A stretch of DNA of 64,000 nucleotides, taken from the NCBI GenBank assembly GCA_022478985.1, contig JAKSZP010000157.1, forward strand, positions 62,001 to 126,000, in the 5' to 3' direction. This document shows, piece by piece, positions 52,615-64,000 of the stretch (position 1 is the stretch's first letter; each line of letters starts with the position of its first letter). The notes under the pieces were generated by a model. It was not told where the DNA came from, did no database searches, and saw nothing but the letters and a program-made list of their open reading frames with translations. The DNA is from Massospora cicadina. Taxonomy: Eukaryota > Entomophthoromycota > Entomophthoromycetes > Entomophthorales > Entomophthoraceae. A program made the position numbers and the translations under genes.

Positions 52615-54120
52615 ATTAAGTTTTCAGGATAAAATAGCACTATAAAGTTATCCACAATATGCCTTATAAAAACAACCTTCAGAAGCTATAGAATTAACTG
52701 AAGACAGTGAATAAAAATACTATGAATCTAGCATCAAAATCTCATCGGAGTACCTTGGAAGAAAAATTATAAAAAGCCAAAGAAGGATTGGACAGGATGA
52801 GAAGATCAATAATTATCTATACATAAAAGTCAACTCCTTAAAGAGAAGAAGGCTGAAGTAATCAATAAACAAATTTTTCCTGTAAGGATGCGTGGGAAGC
52901 AGACAAACAACTATTTCATTGCTAGAACAATGTAACGCAAATTATAAATGGTTACAAGACCTTGAAAACATAAGTGAAACTACACTCAGATGGAGGATGT
53001 ATTTGCAATGTTGATATGAGTAAATTTCTTTTGATAAATTTATAGCCTCCCTAGAAGTATGCTTGGGGCTTATGCAACAATCTTGGAGATGAAACCCATG
53101 ATGTACCAGTAGTTGATAGGGTTATTGGTCAAACACATCCTGTCACAATAAGGACTGAAAAATTTGGGATAATTCAAAACTACCTGTTTTTCACCAGAAT
53201 AACACCTGGCCTTCTTCCACTTTCTAAAATGTTGACTTTGGATATACTGATTGTCAGAAAGTGGTTCAGTCATATTTTTATAGGCACCATATGTAAAAAG
53301 TCTAATGTTTCCCTATCTAGTGGGGTTATTTATATGTATGAAAATGCCAAGGAGGCAAAATATGAATGAGTGTGGTAGCCTTTAACAGATGTCTAGTTGC
53401 AAACAGAAGTTCGTGGGTACATAGTTTTGAAGGATGAGACATTGGCCGCTTTTGCAACCATTAATATCAGAAAGCTCAAATCCTAACTTAAGCAAATGCT
53501 ATGTCAGACTTTGATTCTTTTTTGCCATGCAGATGTCATTATAGCCCTACAGAGATCTGCATCAAGTCATTGTTTTAGCGCTTGTAGCCAAAACTTCCAA
53601 TTTGCAAATGGTGGTGTATCTCAAGATGTTAAGTTCAGCATTTGAAGCAGCTGAGTGAAACATGAAAACCAATCCCATAAGATAATCAGATTATTAGGAA
53701 GTTTAACATGTTAAAGAAGATTATAGAGCCAAGTAGCAATGAAACCCCCTCCCCAAAAAGGGCTAATTTGGACATGTAAAGCCCAGATCCGCTGTCATAG
53801 ATGTGGTGTAGCTGGACATGTCGCCGCACAATGTTGGGTCAAGAAACCCAAAGAGCAATTAAATTTGGTCCAGAATATATGGAAAATTTGTTTAGAATTT
53901 TTGAAAAGAGTTGGCATTTTAAATGTGGAATTATCTAGTACTGCAATTAATTCTTCTCTCACTGATATCCTTAAAGATGATTTGGATAACTCAGATTTAT
54001 TTTTCAATGAAGATACACCTGATCTGCTATATCAAATTGTAAATTCTGGATGCAAATTCACTTACTAGAGCAAAGACGATGTTTATCAACCCAGAGATTA
54101 TGATAGAGGTCGCTTATCCT
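52615..54120 (+). pseudogene. gag remnant of GyE
   Basis: Just after HALF-3 the frame reads MPYKNNLQKL, a stop, LKTVNKN and STLEEKL, parallel to the GyG Gag start. The nucleocapsid knuckle CHRCGVAGHVAAQC (about 53790-53832) is intact (C-x2-C-x4-H-x4-C). The open frame 53739-54068 holds it and an acidic tail (LKDDLDNSDLFFNEDTPDLL). The middle (52900-53700) has many stops. Confidence 0.78.
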
Positions 54121-54334
54121 TGTGCTCATAATCTAATGTAAAAAGCCAAGAACTTCAAATTACGCTGAACAATTGCTTAAAATAATTGCTTATTGATGTG
54201 AAAAAAACTATCCTTACTAGTGTGATCAATGAGATCTTTAATTCCGTTCGCTCAATTACTTTCATATTTTAGACTCAATTTCAGATGTCAAAATTCAATT
54301 AGCAATTACTTTATTACAATAATCTGAGTGCTTA

Positions 54335-54700
54335 TATGCAGATACTTATTACTGAAGGAGAAAAAGTAAAAGAAATAATTGATAGTGGTGCACCTATCAA
54401 TATCATTTTGACCAATTGGTATTAAAAGTAAGAAATCTTTGGATTTAAAAAAAGTAAAGATTATATTGGGCATCTGAGCCAAATACTAAAATATCCATTG
54501 GGGCATATAGTACATTGCCCCTTCAAGTCAGATTGCTAGTTATCAGCGATGCCATAATGTTGTAAAATTAGAATTACGACTGTCTCATCATGACTAATTC
54601 CTGAGAAAATATGGTGGCAAATGAGATAAAGAAAACCTCAACTATTTTGGGGAAAACGCTGCCTTAGTATGTCACCAATAAGGGGAAACACATGAATGAA
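54335..54700 (+). pseudogene. Protease remnant of GyE
   Basis: QILITEGEKVKEIIDSGAPI (about 54338-54397) is a clear retropepsin active-site segment with DSGA kept. Frame changes follow. The gene is cut at 54697-54713 by HALF-2 and its remainder should lie after 56649, where 56650-57050 shows only decayed sequence. Confidence 0.75.
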
Positions 54701-54713
54701 GAAGAATATTTTG
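54697..54713 (+). repeat. Target-site duplication of HALF-2 (left copy)
   Basis: TGAAGAAGAATATTTTG, 17 bp, is repeated exactly at 56633-56649. The first two bases may belong to the element end, so the duplication is 15-17 bp. Confidence 0.92.
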
Positions 54714-56634
54714 GAACTCTCTTTCCTCTTGGCGTAGCTTTCTGAGCAAATTATACAGAAAACAAAGAAAGTAAATTCAATCGCTTGCCTTAGTTTTGCT
54801 CTGATGTCCTCAGATTCTCCGCCAGCTCCCCCAGTGTGGGGCAGCAGCAAAACTCCCCCCTCCATTTTCTGTCTGACAGGGAAACGTGCTTGGACTGGAT
54901 CTCCCAGTCATAACAAACCCCTGGGACAATTCGTTCCTCCCAAGGTTTTTAACGGTCACTTCACTCATACCCAAGTGGTATCTTGTTGGCCCCTGGTGCT
55001 CCCCCAAAGCAACATGCGTTTTGGTTTTAGGGTCAACTATGGGAAACTTTTTCCTTACCATGGCCAAGCCATTATTGAAATGGCTCAGGCGGTGATGACT
55101 CCTTCTGGCTTTATAAATTTCTGCCCCTATAAGGGGTATTTCAATCTCAGCTTCACCTGTGAAGCTGATGCTACCACTGCGGCAATTGTGCCCCTTGTAT
55201 TCCAGGGTACCCTCTCCTCACAATTTGGACCTGGCTCCCAGAGGATACCACTTTAGTGGTCCAGTTTACTGGTTTTCCCATCCTCCTCCCCCTGAGCTGC
55301 TCCACCAGGAGCTGATAGACAGTTTGGCAGCCTATAGCTCCAACCCCATCTTATAATTTGTGGTCCCAAATGGGGCCACACGCCTCGCTGGGCCTCAGGC
55401 ATATGCCACAATCAGACCTGAATTTTTAAAATTGCCTTGTAGATTCCCCCTCGCGTCATCATTCCTTATGACCCTGACCATCTGTTCTGGGCCCGCGTCA
55501 AGGGCGGATGGACGATCTGTCCACCATGTTTTGGGTTGGACCACTCAAAATGCAAGTGCCCTCCTTAGCTGCTTCTGATGGCTCAGACCTTTTTGTCAGC
55601 TGGCTTCCATCCACCGCCCACCCCGCGCCAGCTCTGGTATGGGGTACAATCCTGCCCTCCCCTCCCCCAAAGCCTGTTGCTGCAGCTGCACCTGCAGCCA
55701 CCAATAAGCCTCTTCCTCGCCCCAGTGCCACACACAATCCCTCCAATCAAGCACCAGATCGGACCCCAGTCTGACCCCATGCTTCCTCCAACAAATTAAC
55801 CAAACCTCATTCATATACTAATCCCCCAATTCAATACAACCAGAACCCATAGGAGTTATTAGAAATTGACAAATCAGGTAATCTCATTTAAGGACCATCT
55901 CTGCAAATTGAGAGGTTTGTTAATGCATAATGGGACGCCAAATTCCCCCTCTTTTATATGCCCCTCAGTCAAATGCCAAAATCATTTTGCAGTGACCACC
56001 AGCTTGCAGTCAAAGCAGCTGCCACGCCATATTGTCATCCCCTTCAAAAATCTGCTACCAAATTAGTGGCGATGCTCATAGGATGTATTCCCCCTTCCGT
56101 TATCCCCTCAACCCTCACTCCACAAAGTAAGATTACAGTGAAGCAAATGCACAAAAATGTCAATAATGCTACCCAGATTTGGTAACTGTAGCATGGAGCC
56201 CTAAAGCTAAGATTAGCCGAACTAATATTGCTACATTCATTAAACTTCCTGACGCCCACTTTAAAGCTGTAAAGGGTTTTAGCCAAATATATTAGCGCCA
56301 TTTTCTTAGTTGGCAATTTCCATGAGATACCAATCAATAGTGATATCAAACCACATTCCGTGATGCCTTGACGCCCTTGCTCTCCACCTTGACATGTGCC
56401 CTACTCAGGGATGAGGAGGCTGCTGCTGAAGATGAGCCCCCCAATCCCCCTTTCCCTTCCGCCATAGTTGGATAAGAGGTTTGCCGCTTCCCACCTGGTT
56501 GGCTGTTTTCGTTTGGTGTATATCATTCAATCTGTTCATTTTGGGAATTTTGTTTGAATCGTTTAATTACGTTAGTTTTTATTTTTTAGTTTTTGTAATG
56601 TCCATCCCCTGGTTGGCTTACCTCAAATAAATTG
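54714..56634 (+). mobile_element. HALF-2: ORF1-only non-LTR retroposon (about 1.92 kb)
   Basis: Between exact direct repeats. The leader (90 nt) begins GAACTCTCTTTCCTC, and the 3' end is TGTCCATCCCCTGGTTGGCT followed by TACCTCAAATAAATTG, nearly identical to HALF-1. It carries one ORF1-like coding region and nothing else. It is inserted in the GyE protease-RT region in the same orientation. Confidence 0.87.
54804..56475 (+). pseudogene. ORF1-type protein of HALF-2, broken
   Basis: The ATG at 54804 begins MSSDSPPAPPVWGSSKTPPS and the frame stays open to 55256 (YGKLFPYHGQAIIEMAQAVM; CPYKGYFNLSF). Later frames show LFWARVKGGWTICPPCFGLD followed by HSKCKC (about 55486-55557), a complete C-x2-C-x4-H-x4-C knuckle. 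The C-terminal domain is frameshifted but ends PFPSAIVG, like SPSAMVG in HALF-1. The 3' UTR is longer than in HALF-1 (about 160 nt). Confidence 0.75.
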
Positions 56635-57059
56635 AAGAAGAATATTTTGTGAGTCTAACTTACTATTACGGCTTAATTACAAATTAAATTAAAGTTAGGT
56701 GGGAGGAAATTTAAGAGATGTGATGCATACTCTCAAGAATTGTGGTTTCCACTGAGGGCAAAAACTTCAACTATCATTCCATTGGGAACAAATTTAGTGG
56801 TTACATGGGGGTAACTCTATAAAAGTCATGCAGCTATTGTATGTGGTGATTTTCAACCCATGGAAGAAGTCAAGGTTGAAGCCTTGGGTAGCTCTGGGGA
56901 TAATAATTCCAAACCTTGAAAAAAATTCAAGGTTTGCTGGCCAATATGAGTGATTATCTGATAAAGGTGGCTAATAACAAGTTATCACGCTTTATATTAT
57001 ATCAATGTCACTAAAATCAGAATTTTTATAATTTTGGGACGTTATCTGAGTGTGGATTG

Positions 57060-57960
57060 ATGGAGACGTTGATAAAGATATCTGTGTACTGGTGGATTGA
57101 GATCAACTTGCTGGATCATCAGAACAGCATCAGGATTAAGCACTCCGATTAAAATAAAATGCTATGTGATATCTGCTCAGGACATACACAACTTAGGATG
57201 CGCTAAAAATTTTATCTAAAATGTAAAATTAGGGAATATCTGCCAAGATATATGCTACTGGTCTGACAATATTAAACTGCTGAGGCAGTAGTTACTAAGT
57301 AATTCATTACATTGGTTTAGCTTGGCTCTCATGCCATCCTTGAGCCCTGGGCCAACCAATCTTATTAGTAAAAAAGGATGTATTAAAATCAAGTGGTGAA
57401 TATTATTGCAATCAAACAAAGTCGCTATGAAGGATTTATATTTCCTTCCGCAGATAGACATTGCACTCAATTATATAGGAGATTCCATATTCTTTAAAGC
57501 CATAGATCTGATCTTAAGGTATTGGCAGATGAACTTGCCAAAAGATAGTTAGGATAAGTGTGCAAAAATTACCGCACAAGTTTTATGCCAGCCAAAGAAA
57601 AATGTCACAATGATTATTAATACGCCAGCTACCTTTCAAAGAGAAATAAATTCATACTAAGTCTTTGAAGTTGTCCTGCGTTTTAGTATATCTGGATAAT
57701 ATCAACGTCTTTAGCAAGATATTTAAAAATCACCTTTAACATCTGGAGGAATTGTTAAAGCGCCTGGTGACAGCAAACTTTGAAAATTAAGCTAATAAAG
57801 TATTTATCAAAAAAGAGTTTGAATATTTGAGAGTTTGTGATTAGTTTTGATGGATTACAACCTCAACTTCAGCTATACTGACTATCAAACTCATGTCAGC
57901 CTCAGATAGTGTTTAAGGTATTAAAGTATTCCTCAAGATCGTTGGCTACTATTGTATAAC
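57060..57960 (+). pseudogene. Reverse transcriptase of GyE
   Basis: MKDLYFLPQIDIALNYIGDS with IFFKAIDLILRYWQMNLPKD (about 57427-57549) is the RT palm block including the first catalytic Asp. Then NTPATFQREIN, YLDNINVFSKIF (57690-57725, YxDD changed to YLDN) and KVFIKKEFEYLRV of the thumb. Stops and frame changes separate them. The preceding 56650-57060 is undefined. Confidence 0.8.
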
Positions 57961-58079
57961 ATTAAAGACTTTTCTAGAACAGACAAACCATTATTCTATC
58001 TATTGAAGGATCCAAAAATTGTATAAAATGAAGAGGCCCAAGATTTATCCAATGAATTAATTTAATACCTTATAACCAG

Positions 58080-58480
58080 TCCCTTTTTGTAGTATCCATA
58101 TTTTTAATTAGGCTATTATAATTCAGTCAAATGCCTCAATAACTGTTATTGGTGCCGTTTTAATCCAAGTTGATGATGTTAGGGATGAGCATCCAGTGGT
58201 TTATGTGAGCTGGACATTAGTGCATGCTGAAGAGTATTACACAAGATGGAGTGTATATGCCTTATGGTGACATATGACTTTATACAATTTTTAATTGTAT
58301 ACACATGGGACATACTTGAAGGTTGTGACCAACCACTCTTCCTACGCTGATTGCATAATATAAAGAAACAGAGGGGCGCTGTCTAAATGAGCTTTGAAGT
58401 TACAAGTCTATGATTTCAAAGTGTTCACATGGTGGGAGCAGCCATCAGAATGTTGATGGATTATCAAGGTTACCTGCTGT
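58080..58480 (+). pseudogene. RNase H of GyE
   Basis: QSNASITVIGAVLIQVDD, HPVVYVSWTLVHAEEYYTRW, SVYALW and VVTNHSSYADCII reproduce the Gypsy RNase H order (DAS..g.gAvL.Q; Y.S..L..AE.nY; tDH.sL). The first Asp is Asn. Stops are present. Confidence 0.78.
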
Positions 58481-58589
58481 TCAAGACAATTATCAGTAAG
58501 CGGATAAAATATTCCAACAAATGATCAAAATAAATGAGATAAACCCCAAGAGATTCAAAATGGACTAAAAAAGAAATATGAACACAGAA

Positions 58590-59300
58590 ATGAAGAATAG
58601 ACAACTCTATAATTTTAATTAATGGAAAGAAAAATATATTTTATAAACCATCAGAAATTTTTACAATAATTTAAGATGCGCACAAGTTTGTAGGACATGG
58701 TGGCCTGAGAAAAAAGCTTGATTACCTTTGCCATTATTACTGAATCAAAAACTATGGTGAGGCAGACTATATATCCTGATGTGTGGAATGTCAATTCCAC
58801 ATGCCTCACAAGAATGTGTCGTGGTATCAGCTAGTGCAACTAGGTTTGCATAGCTCATGGTGTCAATCAATATGTTGGGACCATTGAGCGTTAGTACTGA
58901 GGGATTGAAGCACATAATTGTTGCAATTGACCATTTGATAAAATGGGTTAAAGTCAAAGCTAAGGGTTAAGTAGATGCAATAAGCACTGCGATATTCATC
59001 CTGGACCAAGTAGCACACTAGCACAGAAGTCCTCGGTGTTACCCAGTGACAATGGAACCAATTTCAGCTCCTGTGTGATACCATGATTAAACAAACTAAT
59101 GGTGATCAGGGGAGTGGTATTTGTTCCATAGTGATCTGAAATGAATGGAAAAGTAGAAAGAGTCAATGTTGACTCATGGCTTTGTGCTCTCTTGGCAAAA
59201 ATCCACGGGTAAATGATTATCTACTCGGAGGTGCCAGGCAGGACAACTTAAATTTGGGACTTAACCTTCTCTAGAGGTACAGAGGTTCCTAACAGTTCTC
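58590..59300 (+). pseudogene. Integrase of GyE
   Basis: The zinc-binding region reads DAHKFVGHGGLRKKLDYLCH and CVECQFH (58671-58800), the H2C2 finger. The core contains SDNGTNFSSCVIP (about 59048-59085) with the second catalytic Asp. The C-terminal part is lost after about 59300; the 59415-59633 frame (MRNMMIDKRIPRVMVKEYSG) is unassigned. Confidence 0.72.
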
Positions 59301-61993
59301 AGAGGTCTGGCGATATTTCTGTCCTAGAGATTTGGACTTTCAACTAAAAATAGATATTTGATTGTAAAATGTACCCTATTAAGAAAAGATAAGTACTAAA
59401 ATTACTAAAGGAAAATGAGGAATATGATGATTGATAAGCGAATACCAAGGGTAATGGTAAAAGAATATTCAGGGTTGCAGGAGGATATGGTACAATTTAG
59501 GTTCAGAGTTGAAGTAGATCAGTATTACTTTTTGAAGGCTGGACTAAGATCAAATAATAGTAACATAGTTAAGTGGTTTCCATTATATGTTATTAGGAAG
59601 CCAATAGGTGATAAGACATATTATTTGGCATAAGGTGGTTAATGGGCGAGTAGAGGAGCTAAAATATTGAATAAATTATTTGGCATAATATCAGGATGAA
59701 TAGTAACTCAGATCAGGCATTCTTCCCTAAATCATTAGCGGTGGAGCACAAGTGGGGCGATTTATCTAGAGTTTGTTGGGTCATAATGTTGGCGTTATTA
59801 TTAAAAATTTATATAGTGCCTAAAGATATAAGAAAAATGAGTTTCTGGGCATTAGGCTTAATAAAACATTGGTAGATAAGTTATAACGAATAATATTAGG
59901 CTTTAACTCAATCATATAAAAACTAGTAGTCATAAGTGATGTCAATAGTAAAAATAGTAAAGTCAACATCTATTAGAGTAAATAGTATATCATAACACTA
60001 AAGTTGAGTCTTCACTTAAATTAAGGCAAAGTCCAACATACCATCTCCTAGCCTTGATTATGGTAACAATGATTTCTACAAGGTTGGTCAATCTTGTTAA
60101 GGTCTAAAGCTACTAGAGTTGGGCTAGATATGATGATCCAAGTTAGTCAGGTTAGGTGTCGGCCTGGAAAAAGGATTTGGGGTTCAGTCTCATAATCTAT
60201 AGGCAGTTAGGTGGGACAGATTATCCAATATTTTCATCCAAAGGAAACTTGATCTTAAAGAGGCAGGGATTCCAAAGTTTAGTTAGGTCACTCAGCTTAA
60301 GAATGACAACCTTAGTTCCAGCATCAGGATGGAATATCTGAGTGTGAGGATAAAAGGTAGTCAATTTAGTTTTAGTTTCAAAATAGCTTTTGGCATTGAG
60401 AGTCTCAAAGTGGTATAAGTTCTTATCAAGATAGTCAGTAGCACCAGCTTGAGTTGAGGTAGACAGATGGCAGAGGAGCGTAGGCTTATTCAGACATTTC
60501 TGGCAGACAGGAGCAATGATGAAGTAGAGAGGGGCAAAAGTGAAACTGATATAAGAGCTGCATAAAACAGCTGTATGGATATCTTCAACCAAACCTGTAA
60601 TTGAAACCAATTGTGGCTCCAGGGATAAAGGAAGTAACCTTACGCAAAGCTTAACCTTGTCATTCTCCTTTAGAACCTCAAGGGTGAGTTTGTGAGCAAT
60701 TGGAAAAGGCAACCTTTAGCTGGGTGGTTCATCTTGACAACTGTGCTAATTTAGTAGATAGAGGTTTGTGATGACTATGGGTAGATAATTTATCTTGGGA
60801 GGCTCAAGTTAAAAGTTTGACATAATGGTAAGGACTGGAGATCTGGCGCAGCTTTAATTGAAATTAGAAAGGCAATCAGGTGGAAACTTGATAAATATGC
60901 TATGTTCATATTGAGAAAAATTTGAATCCTTTCTACTGGTAGTTAGACCTAAAAAATTAATTAAAATAGAAATTTTAAATTTTTAATAGAGTTAAAAGGG
61001 TACAAATAGGTTTTGAATGCTTTAATTTGTTGTCAGAGCAGCGAGTAGCTTTGACGCTAAGATATGATGAGGGCTCTGATTTATTCAAGTTAATACTTTT
61101 ACCTGTACAATAACAAGAAGCGTCCTCACCAGGAAAAGGAGAGAGCATCAAGGGACTTGTTTTGGCTGTTCTGATTTCATCTGTGTAAAGAAGTGAGAAG
61201 TGTTAGTGTGGAAAGACATAAGGGATCTAAGGAAATTAGTTTAGCTGTTTCAATTCTGTCATGAGAACAGCAAGTAACATTAGAACAGGTAAGCAGGGTG
61301 ACTGCGGAGGCATCTTGTTCAGCATGACAAATTTAATCAGGAGGAGTCTTCAGTTTGGGCACAGAATTTAGCTCAACTTCTCCAATAGCAGTCTTTTGAG
61401 ATTTTGCTCATTTCAAACTTGGAGAGCCCTTGCGCTTATCCTCAGGCTCCTTTAATTCTGCTTGTTCATTTCTCAGGTCATTTGCTTCAGTCACAGAGTT
61501 ACTTGGCTCAGCTAGAAAATGAATTTGGAAAGTTTACAATAACCATAACAGAGGAGAACAATTTTAGCGCTAAAACATTTGGTTTAGATGGCTGTTTGAG
61601 TAGCTGTGAGCCTTGGCATCAGGAAACAAAGTGGAGAGACAATCAAATGTTTTGTCTGTTCCGTTTAGCTCATTGAGAGGATTCAGTTCATCCACAAAAT
61701 TAAACTTGAGATTTACTTGGACTGTGGTGTTGGTAACATCTGATTAGTCATCTGTAGCAAGTACAGATTCTTTTCAGAGATCTTCAAGGGAAATGGAGAG
61801 GGCGTCAAAATTTTTTTTTTGGTTTAGCTGAGATAAAACCTTTTTTTAAAACTTTCCCAGGGTTTTCTGAGATAGGTGAGAAGATTTGGCGGCGCTCTCT
61901 CAGGAGTTGCTCCAGCATTAGAGTAAAAAGATCATAATTCATACATCAAAAAACATATATATTCCTTCCTATGCCGCTATGTAATTTTCAAAT
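59300..61993 (-). other. Unclassified stretch with antisense coding-like frames
   Basis: The clearest frames are on the minus strand, opposite to GyE pol. 60712-60221 is open for 163 codons from a true ATG (MPFPIAHKLTLEVLKENDKV; ICLP-like CQKCLNKPTLLC; YPHTQIFHPDAGTKV). Upstream on the same strand (61960-60800) are acidic, serine-rich pieces such as NFDALSISLEDL and NQNSQNKSLDALSFSW, which share the word (S/N)..DALS.S. No family was recognised. It may be a decayed host gene or an independent insertion. The plus-strand frame 61404-61676 has no support. 59640-59950 shows nothing. Confidence 0.3.
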
Positions 61994-63143
61994 TGTTAAG
62001 ATAAAATATGCCCACATTACCCAACCTGTTTTGATTATAATAAATCTGCTTATCCGCTAGGGGCAAGGCCCTCTAGTGGATGTTGGTGTTATCATTGCAT
62101 ATGATAACTAGTGTTTGGAAAAATATTTCTAGAGTATATTTCTTAATCTGCAAAATTTTGATCAGAAATATTGCTAATGCAACGTTGGGATGATTTCTGA
62201 TAATATACAAGCTACTAGGCTATAAATTTCTTTGTGAAAATTTTTAACTTTCATGATATGATTAGTTTTTTGCCAATTGACTATATGATTTATGAGTTGC
62301 TATGAAATTGACGACGCCTCTGATAAGCAACTTGCTAGTTAACCTTTTTATTACACCTGCTGTTTATAGTAAAAGTCCTACTATCTAAGAAGGTTGCAAC
62401 CTAATAAGGGTGACACGCTGATTTTGAGCAAAGGTGTTGAGGCACGTACTTTAATTTAACCCTGAAGAGGTTTCATTTATGCTTGGTGGTGGAAATCTGA
62501 CTAACTGATAAGGAATAACACCGTTGGGTGTGACTATGGAGGTTAGATATATCAGTGACAGCAGCCGATTTTAATTGAGGTGCCAAAAGAAGAGTTGGGC
62601 ATCAAATTCCCCTAAAAATTCCTGAGAATTTTATTAAGTAAAGCAGCTTTTTATCCAGCTCCAGTTAAGAATAACGCAAATACTTTAATAATTAGACTGT
62701 CATACATTTAGTGTATATTTTACTCTTGGGACTATAGTGTAAGGATAGGGAATCCATTGTCTATTCTATTGCTGTCAAAATCTCTGAGGACTTTACAATA
62801 AGAGAGATAATAAGAACCTCTGAACCTATTAGTATGCTAAGTTCCACCAGAAGGAAGATTTAGAGAGAGAAATTCATTAACATTCCAGAAGACCTTTGGT
62901 ATTATAAGTACAAGCACCAGTTTAGCGTTGGACCTAGTAATCAACTTAACTGTGAGAAATTCAACTAGAATAATAGTCTTCATACTATTAATACCCTATT
63001 CATTAATTTCTACTAAAAATTTATACAACGCTAATATCAAAAACCTTTTCAGTTAAGTGGAGAGCAATAAAAAGAGAGCCACACATCCAGATGTCTACTT
63101 TTGGTACTCATTGCTTTGAGTAGCTAGCGCTTTAGAGTTAAAG
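61994..63143 (+). repeat. 5' LTR of GyG
   Basis: It begins TGTTAAGATAAAATATGCCC and ends GAGTTAAAG, 1150 bp, followed directly by the primer site. It shares the family motifs, including the promoter region at 62579-62630. No purine tract precedes it, so it is not evidently the 3' LTR of GyE. Confidence 0.72.
62579..62630 (+). promoter_or_regulatory. LTR core promoter of GyG with partial inverted repeat
   Basis: GTGCCAA, spacer and GTTGGGCAT precede AATTCCCCTAAAAATTCC. One arm has lost the C; the TATA box is changed to TAAAAA. It is the least preserved of the four copies. Confidence 0.4.
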
Positions 63144-63162
63144 TTTGGTGCTCAGTACAAGG
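63144..63162 (+). other. Primer-binding site of GyG
   Basis: TTTGGTGCTCAGTACAAGG follows the LTR, identical to the GyM site over its first 11 bases. Confidence 0.7.
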
Positions 63163-64000
63163 GTAAATGAGTCTTATAGGAGAAATAATAGAAACTTTTC
63201 AACTATGTTTTATAAGAATGAACTTGAGAAGCTTTGGACGGAACTAGAAGCTGTTAAAAAATGCGCTAAACTTGGCATCCAGGCTGATTTTATTACTTTG
63301 GAGGAACAGGTGATGAGAGCTGAGGAAGATTTTTGAGCAAGTTAAAAAAGTAGATAATTATTTTTTGGGAAGATCACCTTCATGAAAATAAAAAAATAAA
63401 ATAAGATAAATTAAGGCTGGTTAAACTTGAGACAAATGTATCTCACTTATTTTTTAGCCTGTGCTGGTTTTGAATCTGTTTCAATCAAAGCCCACCCCAA
63501 AGTGGAGCAGGAACCACTTTGCTACGCTATCACTCCGCCCTCCTTAAAAATAAATGATACCATTTTAATCAATGAAATTTTATTACAGAAAATAGAATGG
63601 GAAGCGGATAGAGAACAATTACAGTGGATTTATAAGATATTGTACAAATGTAAAAGCTCTTGAAACCTGAAAATCACAAGTGTGATTGCACCAAAATGGA
63701 GGCAAACAAGCCAACAATAATGTTTGAAAATCTATTAGGAAGGTACAACCACCAAGATTATTTTCCTGGATCATTTGCCGCAATTTTGAAGATGACTCCT
63801 GAAGTTACAATTATTAACAGTCAGGTTTCTGGGCAAGAATCCCCTGCAGTAAAGCAAAGGAGGAATTCTGGAATATACTGCAATTACCTAAGCTCTACCA
63901 CTTTTCTTTCTCATTGCAATAACATATTTTAGAAGATTTGATTCAAGACTGGTAAATTTGATAATCTCTACAAGGAGATAAGTGTGCACCCAATGTTGGG
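63145..64000 (+). pseudogene. gag start of GyG (continues beyond window)
   Basis: The frame 63145-63336 gives RRNNRNFSTMFYKNELEKLW and EELEAV-like sequence then FITLEEQVMRAEEDF, the family Gag N-terminus. The likely start Met is in STMFYK (about 63205), since the first codon of the longer frame is not ATG. After a stop at 63334, capsid-like frames follow (PLCYAITPPSLKINDTILIN; FENLLGRYNHQDYFPGSF). At least two frame changes occur. This is the best-preserved Gag start of the family. Confidence 0.68.

Larger units (their letters stand above)
50674..59300 (+). mobile_element. GyE: Ty3/Gypsy internal region, with HALF-3 and HALF-2 inside
   Basis: After the 5' LTR comes the primer site (50674-50695), interrupted by HALF-3, then gag with a CCHC knuckle, protease interrupted by HALF-2, RT, RNase H and integrase (to about 59300). 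It is the same family as GyM and GyG by LTR, primer site and Gag N-terminus. No clear 3' LTR follows the integrase; the next LTR (61994) leads into a new gag. Frames are broken. Confidence 0.75.

Noticed and set aside
54810..55814. Several minus-strand frames of 60-90 residues opposite HALF-2
   Set aside because: Antisense shadows of the HALF-2 protein; no counterpart in HALF-1 or HALF-3.
61994..63143. This LTR as the 3' LTR of GyE
   Set aside because: No purine tract precedes it and about 2.7 kb of unrelated sequence separates it from the integrase; a primer site and gag follow it, so it is called a 5' LTR.
1..64000. CRISPR arrays, rRNA, tRNA genes and bacterial operons
   Set aside because: No regularly spaced repeats, no recognisable rRNA blocks or tRNA clover-leaf with A and B boxes noticed; retroelement content shows a eukaryotic nuclear genome.

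Overview
No intact host gene is visible in this window. It reads as eukaryotic nuclear DNA from a large repeat-rich genome. Chromodomain-bearing Ty3/Gypsy elements and an L1-like LINE sit in AT-rich, heavily mutated surroundings, which best fits a fungus with an expanded genome (a biotrophic plant pathogen such as a rust is possible). The species is not determined. Nearly everything is stacked retrotransposons broken by stops and frameshifts, so most coding calls are pseudogenes recognised by short motifs in several frames. Element names below are local labels.

Layout. GyM (1-18225, minus) is a Gypsy element whose integrase gene is split by GyA1 (2499-11337, plus), a chromodomain Gypsy with about 1.67-kb LTRs. 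GyM itself lies against the pol remnant of GyB (18226-21430, plus). GyH (21880-27194, minus) follows, and its 5' LTR is cut by the LTR of GyD (27195-28298, plus). GyD pol remnants carry a 1.9-kb non-LTR insertion, HALF-1 (31360-33238), and then a second chromodomain Gypsy, GyA2 (34050-41043, plus). A poorly classified stretch (41044-43691) precedes a near full-length LINE on the minus strand (43708-48983) flanked by a 16-bp target-site duplication. GyE (about 49498-59300, plus) is interrupted by HALF-3, placed exactly at its primer-binding site, and by HALF-2, placed in its protease gene. The window ends with the 5' LTR and start of gag of GyG (61994-64000, plus).

Most interesting result. HALF-1, -2 and -3 form a family of about 1.9-kb non-LTR retroposons encoding only an ORF1-type (Gag-like) protein with a CCHC knuckle and no endonuclease or reverse transcriptase. 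All three have matching 5' and 3' ends and 15-18 bp target-site duplications. Their last ~35 nt match the 3' tail of the LINE in this window, and HALF-1 and the LINE share an 8-bp stem-loop at the same place near the 5' end, with four compensatory base-pair changes. This suggests an ORF1-only parasite or partner mobilised in trans by the LINE, like the mammalian HAL1 (half-L1) elements but with its own C-terminal domain.

Other signals are a covarying inverted repeat just upstream of the TATA box in the GyM-family LTRs, a four-unit 72-bp tandem repeat in GyA1 gag, coding-like stretches of unknown origin downstream of two integrases, two candidate small secreted protein ORFs, and LTR divergence dominated by transitions, consistent with deamination or RIP-like decay.
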